Shown here: positions 1-5,099 of the stretch, in pieces | Position numbering within the stretch: position 1 is the first letter of the stretch | Layout of the letters: each line of letters begins with the position of its first letter | Source of the DNA: an uncultured Oscillibacter sp. | Lineage (GTDB): Bacteria > Bacillota > Clostridia > Oscillospirales > Oscillospiraceae | Direction of reading: 5' to 3' | Length of the DNA: 11,233 bases | NCBI GenBank assembly: GCA_904393855.1 | Contig: CAJFNE010000044.1 | Location: 1-11,233, forward strand | Made by a program: the position numbers and the translations under genes | The notes under the pieces: model-generated | Database searches by the model: none | What the model was told of the DNA's origin: nothing | What the model saw: only the letters and a program-made list of their open reading frames with translations

Positions 1-357
1 GATCTCCGCCGCCTTGGCCGCATCCTCCTCCGTCTCGCACTGGAGGAACACCAGCTCATTGACGATGGAGGACATCATGGGCATCTTGGCCACCAGCTGT
101 TTCGTGTTCAGCTCGCTGAGGCCGGGGTAGTAGCTCTCCAGCATATCCGCTTCGATGCTGGTCATCAGCAGGTCGTCGGGACCGCTGTTTTCCGCGTCCT
201 CGGTCCAGCCGTACTTCTCCGCCAGGCCCGCATAGAAACTGTTCAGCGCCACATCGGAGGTATCCGGGACATCCGTGTTCCCCGTGTCCCCGCCGCAGGC
301 GGTGGCGGTCAGCAGCAGGGCCGCAGTCATGGCAAACAGGATCAGTTTTTTCTTCAT
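1..357 (-). CDS. Lipoprotein, DUF4358-like, 3' end cut by window edge
   Basis: The first 119 codons of a secreted lipoprotein are visible; the gene runs off the left edge. The start is the ATG at 357-355, with a GGAAG ribosome binding site about 9 nt upstream. Residues 1-21 form a classic lipoprotein signal: MKKK, a hydrophobic core (LILFAMTAALLLTATA), then the lipobox ATAC with Cys21 as the predicted lipidated residue, followed by a short linker rich in Gly, Asp and Thr. The rest (YYPGLSEL, then a conserved-looking MPMMSSIVNELVFLQ stretch and an acidic, Ala-rich run) resembles the DUF4358 lipoproteins of Clostridia, whose function is unknown. The family match is from memory of its pattern and is moderate; the lipoprotein call is strong. 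It is divergent from the aldolase gene and may be read from an ECF-type promoter at 388-414. Confidence 0.75.
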   Translation of the reverse strand, partial: MKKKLILFAMTAALLLTATACGGDTGNTDVPDTSDVALNSFYAGLAEKYGWTEDAENSGPDDLLMTSIEADMLESYYPGLSELNTKQLVAKMPMMSSIVNELVFLQCETEEDAAKAAEI

Positions 358-387
358 ATCGTACACTTCCTTTTCTTTCCCTTGATA

Positions 388-414
388 GACGAACGGGAAT
401 CCAAAAAAGTTCCC
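388..414 (-). promoter_or_regulatory. Possible ECF-sigma promoter of the lipoprotein gene
   Basis: On the minus strand GGGAAC (414-409) followed by a T-run is separated by 17 nt from CGTC (391-388). This resembles the GAAAC/GGAAC-N16-17-CGTC layout of ECF promoters such as those of Bacillus SigM and SigX. Predicted transcription would begin about 20-25 nt before the ATG at 357. The same segment holds a short inverted repeat (CGGGAA 394-399 and TTCCCG 410-415), so an operator is an alternative reading. No good sigma-A promoter was seen for this gene. Confidence 0.4.
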
Positions 415-458
415 GCTGGCAGTATATCCGGTTTTCAGGAATTTACCGGCTCTTTTCC

Positions 459-487
459 TTGCATTTATACCTGAACCGCGCTATGAT
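459..487 (+). promoter_or_regulatory. Probable sigma-A promoter of the aldolase gene
   Basis: TTGCAT (459-464) and TATGAT (482-487) are separated by exactly 17 nt, each close to the TTGACA/TATAAT consensus. Transcription would start near 494, giving a leader of about 30 nt before the ATG at 523. An imperfect inverted repeat (TTGCAAC 487-493, GTTACAA 503-509) lies across the predicted start site and could be an operator. Confidence 0.55.
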
Positions 488-522
488 TGCAACATCAAAA
501 TTGTTACAAAGTGGTGAAAAAT

Positions 523-1551
523 ATGTACAGCTTCCGCAACGACTACAGCGAGGGCGCCCATCCCCGGGTGCTCCAGGCTCTGACAGACACCAACGCCGTC
601 CAGACGGTGGGCTACGGCATGGACCCCTGCTGCCGGGAGGCGGCGGACACCATCCGCCGTCTGTGCGCCGCGCCGGACGCCGACATCCAGTTCTTCGTGG
701 GGGGCACTCAGGTGAATCTGGTGACCATCGCCGCCTTTTTGCAGCCCTACGAGGCGGTGATCTGCGCCCACACCGGCCACATCCACGTCCACGAGACCGG
801 CGCCGTGGAGGCCACCGGCCATAAGATCTGCGCCGTGGAGAGCCCCGACGGCAAGCTGACCCCCGGCCTGGTGGAGTCCGTTCTGGCGGCGCACAACGGC
901 ACGGAGCACATGGTGCTCCCCCGGCTGGTGTATCTCTCCGACACCACGGAGGTGGGTACCGTCTACACGAAAGCGGAGCTGACCGCCCTGCGCCGCTGCT
1001 GTGCAGCACACGGCCTCCTGCTTTACCTGGACGGCGCCCGGCTGGGCTCCGCCCTCACCTCCCCCGCCAACGACCTGACCCTGCCGGATCTGGCGGAGCT
1101 GACGGACGGCTTCACCATCGGCGGCACGAAGAATGGTGCCCTCTTCGGGGAGGCCCTGGTGCTTCCCCGGTCCCTGCCCCATCTCCGCTGGCACATGAAG
1201 CAGCGGGGCGCCATACTGGCCAAGGGGCGGCTGCTGGGCGTCCAGTTCCAGGCTCTGCTGACGGACGGCCTGTACTTCAACCTGGCCCGCCACGCCAATG
1301 AGATGGCCCTCCGCCTCCGGGACGGCATGGAGGCCCTGGGCATCCCCTTCCCGGTGCCCTCCCCCTCCAACCAGCAGTTCCCCGTGCTGCCCAACGGGAC
1401 GGTGGAACGGCTCCAGGCCCTGGGCTATGAATTTGAGATCGACCACCCGGTGGACGCGGGGCACACCTGCATCCGGCTGGTGACCAGCTGGGCCACGCCG
1501 GAGAGCGCGGTGGAGAACTTCCTCCGGGACCTGGCCGCCATCAGCGGGTAA
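523..1551 (+). CDS. Threonine aldolase family PLP-dependent enzyme
   Basis: A 342-aa protein of the aromatic amino acid beta-eliminating lyase/threonine aldolase family (fold-type I PLP enzymes), of the usual length. The family cleaves L-threonine or allo-threonine to glycine and acetaldehyde in the cytoplasm. Visible landmarks: the N-terminal FRNDYSEGAHPRVL segment, FFVGGTQVN (58-66), a His-rich CAHTGHIHVHETGA stretch (81-94), the cofactor-binding YLDGARLG motif with Asp170 and Arg173, and GGTKNGA with Lys203 as the likely Schiff-base lysine. The ATG at 523 is chosen because GGTGA lies just upstream; an in-frame TTG at 487 falls on the predicted -10 box and is unlikely. The gene is monocistronic, with its own promoter and a strong terminator. 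Closely related subfamilies act on other beta-hydroxy amino acids, so substrate preference is not proven by sequence and no symbol is given. Confidence 0.9.
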   Translation: MYSFRNDYSEGAHPRVLQALTDTNAVQTVGYGMDPCCREAADTIRRLCAAPDADIQFFVGGTQVNLVTIAAFLQPYEAVICAHTGHIHVHETGAVEATGHKICAVESPDGKLTPGLVESVLAAHNGTEHMVLPRLVYLSDTTEVGTVYTKAELTALRRCCAAHGLLLYLDGARLGSALTSPANDLTLPDLAELTDGFTIGGTKNGALFGEALVLPRSLPHLRWHMKQRGAILAKGRLLGVQFQALLTDGLYFNLARHANEMALRLRDGMEALGIPFPVPSPSNQQFPVLPNGTVERLQALGYEFEIDHPVDAGHTCIRLVTSWATPESAVENFLRDLAAISG

Positions 1552-1556
1552 CAATG

Positions 1557-1589
1557 AAAGCCCTCCGGCTAACGCACCGGAGGGCTTTT
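1557..1589 (+). terminator. Rho-independent terminator of the aldolase gene
   Basis: A perfect 12-bp stem (AAAGCCCTCCGG 1557-1568 with CCGGAGGGCTTT 1577-1588), an 8-nt loop and a short T-run at 1586-1589, beginning 6 nt after the stop codon. It separates the aldolase gene from the sigma-factor operon. Confidence 0.9.
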
Positions 1590-1654
1590 CCGTGGGATTT
1601 TCCCCCGGAAGCTGTATTCTTATATAGAAAAAAGCCGGGAGAGGAGGGAACGCT

Positions 1655-2188
1655 GTGACGGACCGGGAGCTGCTGGCCTTATACCGCCAGGATGCCGCAA
1701 CGGGCATGGAGGCACTCCTGCGGCAGTATACCCCCCTGCTGCGCTATGTGATCGGCGGCGTCCTCCGGCACCCCCAGGACACGGAGGACTGCCTCTCCGA
1801 GGTCTCCCTGGCCCTGTGGCAGAAGCTGGAGCGCTTTGACCCGGAGCGGGGCAGCCTCCCCGTGTGGCTCACCGCCGTGGCCCGGAACGCCGCCCTAAAC
1901 GCCCTGCAGGCCCGTCTCCGGCGGGAGCGGAACCTGCCGGAGACGCCGCCGGACCCGCCCACGCCGGAACAGGAGGTCCTGCGCCGGGAGCGGACGGAGC
2001 AGCTGCGTGAGACGGTGTCCCGTTTGTCAGAAGCAGACCGGCAGCTGTTCTACCGCCGCTACTACTACCTGCAGCCCGTCCGTCAGATCGCGGCGGAGCT
2101 GGGAATGACGGAGCGGTCCGTGGAGGGCCGCCTCTACCGGCTGCGGCAGAAGCTGCGCCAGGAGTTGGGAGGTGACGGCGATGCGTGA
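1655..2188 (+). CDS. ECF-like RNA polymerase sigma factor
   Basis: A 177-aa sigma-70 family protein with only regions 2 and 4, as in extracytoplasmic-function sigma factors. Residues about 22-90 match region 2 (LLRQYTPLLRYVIGGVL, then the DTEDCLSEVSLALWQKLERFDP core helix and SLPVWLTAVARNAALNALQ). A Pro-rich linker (94-105) follows, then region 4 (about 116-170) with the helix-turn-helix PVRQIAAELGMTERSVEGRL. It would direct RNA polymerase to a small set of promoters. The start is GTG at 1655, with GAGGAGG 7 nt upstream. The 3' end overlaps the next gene by 8 nt, so the two are probably translationally coupled and functionally paired. An AT-rich TATATA at 1621-1626 lies upstream but no matching -35 was seen, and no copy of the GGAAC/CGTC pattern that would suggest autoregulation was found. 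Confidence 0.9.
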   Translation: MTDRELLALYRQDAATGMEALLRQYTPLLRYVIGGVLRHPQDTEDCLSEVSLALWQKLERFDPERGSLPVWLTAVARNAALNALQARLRRERNLPETPPDPPTPEQEVLRRERTEQLRETVSRLSEADRQLFYRRYYYLQPVRQIAAELGMTERSVEGRLYRLRQKLRQELGGDGDA

Positions 2189-3593
2189 GTGGGACGACTT
2201 CGACTGCACCCTGGCCACAGACCTGAGCCAGCTGCCCCCGCCGCCGTCCGCGGTAAACGCGGTGACCCCCTGGCGGACCGCCATCCACCATATCGCGTGG
2301 GGCCTGTGTCTGACCTGTTTCACCCTCCAGTTCCTCTATCTGGACTATCTGCTCCCCGCCATCGGCACCGTGGCGCTGTACCTGGGCTTCCGCGCCCTGC
2401 GGGACAACAACCGCTGGTTCCGCCTGTCCTGGTATGCCAGTATCTGCAAAGTGATTCTCCTTTATATCGCTTATCTGCTGGCTGCCACGCCGTTTTCCGA
2501 CGTGCTGCTTCTCCCCCGGGTAACGCTCTCCGCCGTGACCATGCTGACCATGCTGCTGGGCCTCTGGCTGGGCCTGCGGCAGGTGGTCCGCCCCGATAGC
2601 GGTTCCCCGGCCTCGGCGTTCTGGGCGCTGGTGTGGTACGGGGTCCTGCTCCTCCTGGCCGTCGTCCAGCCGGACCTGGGCTGGCCCGGAGCACTGGGGA
2701 TGCTGGCCGCTTTCCTGCTGATCCTCTGCTCCCTGCTGCGTCTATGCCGCAGGCTGGACACTCTGGGCTACGCCCTGATAAGCGCCCCAGTCCGCATGGA
2801 CGCCGGCCGGGTGTGGCGGGTATCCCTCATCTCCCTGGCGCTGGTGGTGCTTCTAGTCTCCGCAGGATGTTCCCACGCCCCCCTGAATGGAACCCCTGTC
2901 GAACAAAATTCAGATTCCCCGGAGGCCGCCGCCATCCGGCGGGAGCTGACGGACCTGGGACTCCCGGAGGATCTGGTCGCCCGCCTGTGGCCGGAGGACC
3001 TGCTCCGCCTCACCGGGGCTGTGGAGTCCACGGAACCCACCGGCGGTCTACCCATGGGGGATGACCCCACGAACCGCCGCCAGAACCAGGTCTACGCCCT
3101 CCTGTTCCCGGACGGCAGCGTGCAGCTGCTCCACGCCTTCTCCGCGGAGCTGGACAGCACTTTCTGGCAGAATGCCGTTACCCTCCGCTCCAACGCCTCC
3201 CTGTCGGAGGTGACCGGCCGGATGTTCTACACGCAGTCCGGCGTCTCGAAAACCGCTGCACTCCCTTTCAGTGAGACCGTGTATAGCAGCGGCACTGATC
3301 TGTTCGGCCTCCCCTTCTACTCCTATCAGGCAAAGTCCGCCCTGTTCAGCTGGCCCCTCGGCAGCCGGGACCGCTGGGGTTATGTAATCGCGGCGGCGGA
3401 CCAGGAGGCCAATCCCCAGACCGTCCTGGATGACACTCTGGGATACGCCACCTCTCCTCGTCCTGCATATCCCTATCAGCGGCCCGCCGGATACGACTGG
3501 ACCTATGGCCGCCGCTTCTATTACGGCGACGGCTCCGGTTTGATCTGGAAGGCTGACGAAGATGCCTCGCAAAATTCGAGTCCCTCCTCCTGA
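2181..3593 (+). CDS. Multi-spanning membrane protein paired with ECF sigma factor, putative anti-sigma factor
   Basis: A 470-aa protein that I do not recognise as a named family. The ATG at 2181 is preferred, with GGGAGGTGA upstream; an in-frame GTG at 2172 lies inside that site. A short cytoplasmic N-terminus (1-34) carries a PPPPSAVNAVTPW motif that recalls uncharacterised proteins found beside ECF sigma genes in Oscillospiraceae. Six or seven hydrophobic segments follow (about 35-71, 86-102, 108-131, 145-162, 168-187, 212-229), then a soluble C-terminal domain of about 240 residues, probably outside the membrane. No zinc-type HxxxCxxC anti-sigma motif is present. The 8-nt overlap with the sigma gene and the membrane topology suggest that it senses envelope conditions and holds or releases the sigma factor; this is inference. 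The segment 206-230 looks like a lipoprotein signal peptide embedded in the chain (ends VSAGC). Confidence 0.75.
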   Translation: MREWDDFDCTLATDLSQLPPPPSAVNAVTPWRTAIHHIAWGLCLTCFTLQFLYLDYLLPAIGTVALYLGFRALRDNNRWFRLSWYASICKVILLYIAYLLAATPFSDVLLLPRVTLSAVTMLTMLLGLWLGLRQVVRPDSGSPASAFWALVWYGVLLLLAVVQPDLGWPGALGMLAAFLLILCSLLRLCRRLDTLGYALISAPVRMDAGRVWRVSLISLALVVLLVSAGCSHAPLNGTPVEQNSDSPEAAAIRRELTDLGLPEDLVARLWPEDLLRLTGAVESTEPTGGLPMGDDPTNRRQNQVYALLFPDGSVQLLHAFSAELDSTFWQNAVTLRSNASLSEVTGRMFYTQSGVSKTAALPFSETVYSSGTDLFGLPFYSYQAKSALFSWPLGSRDRWGYVIAAADQEANPQTVLDDTLGYATSPRPAYPYQRPAGYDWTYGRRFYYGDGSGLIWKADEDASQNSSPSS

Positions 3594-3613
3594 AAAGGCG
3601 ATACTCGAATTTT
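3571..3613 (+). repeat. Perfect 11-bp inverted repeat, possible terminator overlapping a LexA box
   Basis: AAAATTCGAGT (3571-3581) and ACTCGAATTTT (3603-3613) are perfect reverse complements with a 21-nt loop that contains the stop codon of the preceding membrane protein gene. The right arm runs into a T-run, so it could act as a weak terminator. The right arm also overlaps the first LexA box at 3606-3619. The stem is AT-rich and the loop long, so termination is uncertain. Confidence 0.5.
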
Positions 3614-3619
3614 TGTTCG
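3606..3619 (+). promoter_or_regulatory. LexA (SOS) box 1, upstream of -35
   Basis: CGAATTTTTGTTCG matches the Gram-positive LexA consensus CGAAC-N4-GTTCG at 9 of 10 fixed positions (T for C at the fifth). It lies 8 nt before the -35 hexamer. Confidence 0.75.
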
Positions 3620-3627
3620 ATTTTCTC

Positions 3628-3656
3628 TTGACAAGAACGTTTGTTCGAGTTATGAT
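3628..3656 (+). promoter_or_regulatory. Near-consensus sigma-A promoter of the SOS operon
   Basis: TTGACA (3628-3633, perfect) and TATGAT (3651-3656) are spaced by exactly 17 nt. The transcription start is expected near 3663. LexA box 2 fills the spacer and box 3 covers the start, so a bound repressor would block polymerase fully. A promoter this strong needs tight repression, as in other SOS genes for toxic or costly products. Confidence 0.85.
3634..3647 (+). promoter_or_regulatory. LexA (SOS) box 2, between -35 and -10
   Basis: AGAACGTTTGTTCG matches CGAAC-N4-GTTCG at 9 of 10 fixed positions (A for C at the first). It sits within the 17-nt promoter spacer, 28 nt downstream of box 1. Confidence 0.85.
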
Positions 3657-3662
3657 ACTACC

Positions 3663-3676
3663 AGAACAAAAGTTCG
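3663..3676 (+). promoter_or_regulatory. LexA (SOS) box 3, at the transcription start
   Basis: AGAACAAAAGTTCG matches CGAAC-N4-GTTCG at 9 of 10 fixed positions. It is 29 nt downstream of box 2 and lies at the predicted +1. A GAGGAGG ribosome binding site follows at 3682-3688, 8 nt before the ATG at 3697. Confidence 0.85.
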
Positions 3677-3696
3677 AGAAAGAGGAGGCATCCTGT

Positions 3697-3825
3697 ATGA
3701 CTGGTTGGACGTTCTTTTTCATGCTGGTGGGGGTGGCGGTACTCACCGCCCAGCTCTTTCGCATCGTGGACGCCATTGAGCGCCCCTCCCGGCGCCGCCG
3801 CCGGCACTCCGCCCGGGTGGGCTGA
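3697..3825 (+). CDS. 42-aa single-span membrane protein, first gene of the SOS operon
   Basis: A small protein with no family that I recognise. The ATG at 3697 follows a GAGGAGG site (3682-3688) at 8 nt, the best ribosome binding site in the operon; the reading frame continues upstream but that part lies in the promoter. Residues 4-23 are a single hydrophobic span (WTFFFMLVGVAVLTAQLFRI), preceded by a three-residue N-terminus and followed by an amphipathic stretch and a basic tail with five consecutive arginines (32-36), predicting a cytoplasmic C-terminus. Its stop codon overlaps the next start by 1 nt (TGATG), so it is coupled to the radical SAM gene. Small SOS-induced membrane proteins in other bacteria (SidA of Caulobacter, SosA of Staphylococcus, YneA of Bacillus) block cell division, and TisB of E. 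coli depolarises the membrane. A similar role here is inferred from size, topology and LexA control only. Confidence 0.75.
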   Translation: MTGWTFFFMLVGVAVLTAQLFRIVDAIERPSRRRRRHSARVG

Positions 3826-5090
3826 TGGATGTCCTGGAGAAGCTGACGGTCCTCACCGACGCCGCCAAATACGACGCGGCCTGCACCTCCAGCGGGGGAA
3901 ATCGGACCGCCAAGGCGGGCTATATCGGCAACACCTCGTCCTCCGTGGCGGGGTGCTGCCACACGTTCTCCGCCGACGGGCGGTGCGTCACGCTCCTGAA
4001 AGTCCTGCTGACCAACCGCTGCGTCTACGACTGCAAATACTGCGTGAACCGCCGCAGCCACGAGACGAAGCGGGCCCTGTTCACCCCGGAGGAGCTGGCG
4101 GACCTGACGATCCAGTTTTACCGGCGGAACTATATCGAGGGGCTGTTCCTCTCCTCCGGCGTCTACCGTTCCCCGGACTACACCACGGAGCTGATGATCC
4201 GCACCCTGCGGCTGCTGCGGGAGCAGTACCGCTTCAACGGCTACATCCACGCCAAGGCCATCCCCGGCGCCGCGCCGGAGCTGGTGGAGCAGCTGGGACT
4301 GCTGGCGGACCGGCTCAGCGTGAACATTGAGCTGCCGTCGGAGACGGGGTTGAAAACCCTGGCCCCGGACAAGACAAAGGGGGCCATCCTGGCCCCCATG
4401 CGGCAGATTCAATTGCGCAACCAGCAGAACCGGGAGGAGCTGGTGAAATACCGCCACGCCCCCAAGTTCGCCCCGGCGGGCCAGAGCACCCAGCTGATCG
4501 TGGGGGCCACGCCGGACACGGATTTCCACATTCTGCGGCTGACCCAGGGGCTCTACGACCGCTACCGGCTGAAACGGGTATTCTATTCCGCCTACGTGCC
4601 GGTGGTGGAGCACGCCCTGCTGCCCTCCAAGGACACGAAGCCTCCCCTCCTGCGGGAGCACCGACTGTACCAGGCGGACTGGCTGCTGCGGTTCTACGGC
4701 TTCCGGGCGGAGGAGCTCTTGGACCCGGAGCACCCGGACTTCGACCCCCGGGTGGACCCCAAGTGCAGCTGGGCCCTCCAGCACCTGGACTTCTTTCCGG
4801 TGGAGGTGAACACCGCGGACTATGAGACATTGCTGCGGATTCCCGGGGTGGGGGTGATTTCCGCCAAGCGGATTCTCTCCGCCCGGCGGGCGGGCCGCCT
4901 CTCCCTGGACAACCTGAAAAAACTGGGGGTGGTCATGAAGCGGGCCCAGTACTTCCTCACCGCCTCCGGCCGCATGGCGGAGGGACTTCGCTTCACCCCC
5001 GACAGCCTGCTGCGAAACCTGATCGCGGCGGAGCGCCCCGCCCTGCCCCAGCAGGAGCTGGTGCAGCTGTCCCTGTTCGACAGCGTATGA
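3825..5090 (+). CDS. Radical SAM DNA modification/repair protein with helix-hairpin-helix (TIGR03916-type)
   Basis: A 421-aa protein of the putative DNA modification/repair radical SAM family, known to occur with TIGR03915 proteins; its reaction is unknown. The iron-sulfur motif is CxxxCxxC at Cys66, Cys70 and Cys73 (RCVYDCKYCVNR), where the three cysteines hold a [4Fe-4S] cluster that cleaves S-adenosylmethionine. Further cysteines (44, 45, 54) precede it. The radical SAM barrel continues to about residue 260 (GLFLSSGVYRS, YIHAKAIPGA, SVNIELPSE). A helix-hairpin-helix DNA-binding motif lies at 336-368 (LLRIPGVGVISAKRILSARR, then LKKLG). The extreme C-terminus is VQLSLFDSV; QLSLF (414-418) matches the sliding-clamp-binding pentapeptide QL[SD]LF. 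The ATG at 3825 overlaps the preceding stop by 1 nt. LexA control is inferred from the promoter two steps upstream. Spore photoproduct lyase is another radical SAM repair enzyme, but this protein has a different architecture. Confidence 0.93.
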   Translation: MDVLEKLTVLTDAAKYDAACTSSGGNRTAKAGYIGNTSSSVAGCCHTFSADGRCVTLLKVLLTNRCVYDCKYCVNRRSHETKRALFTPEELADLTIQFYRRNYIEGLFLSSGVYRSPDYTTELMIRTLRLLREQYRFNGYIHAKAIPGAAPELVEQLGLLADRLSVNIELPSETGLKTLAPDKTKGAILAPMRQIQLRNQQNREELVKYRHAPKFAPAGQSTQLIVGATPDTDFHILRLTQGLYDRYRLKRVFYSAYVPVVEHALLPSKDTKPPLLREHRLYQADWLLRFYGFRAEELLDPEHPDFDPRVDPKCSWALQHLDFFPVEVNTADYETLLRIPGVGVISAKRILSARRAGRLSLDNLKKLGVVMKRAQYFLTASGRMAEGLRFTPDSLLRNLIAAERPALPQQELVQLSLFDSV

Positions 5091-5099
5091 GGTACTTCC

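Noticed and set aside
388..402. CGAAC at 390-394 as a LexA box for the lipoprotein or aldolase gene
   Set aside because: The second half-site GTTCG is missing; the following bases are GGGAATCC.
487..522. Upstream TTG start for the aldolase
   Set aside because: It overlaps the predicted -10 box and lacks a ribosome binding site, while the ATG at 523 has one and gives the usual family start.
481..1707. A 408-codon open frame on the minus strand
   Set aside because: It runs antisense to the whole threonine aldolase gene and through its terminator, with no domain or ribosome binding site.
3567..3580. A fourth LexA box around the left arm of the inverted repeat
   Set aside because: It has TTCGAG but lacks the GAAC half and correct spacing; at best a degenerate half-site.
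3562..3696. Longer start of the small membrane protein reading through the LexA region
   Set aside because: The upstream part lies within the promoter and operators and would not be in the mRNA; the ATG at 3697 has the ribosome binding site.
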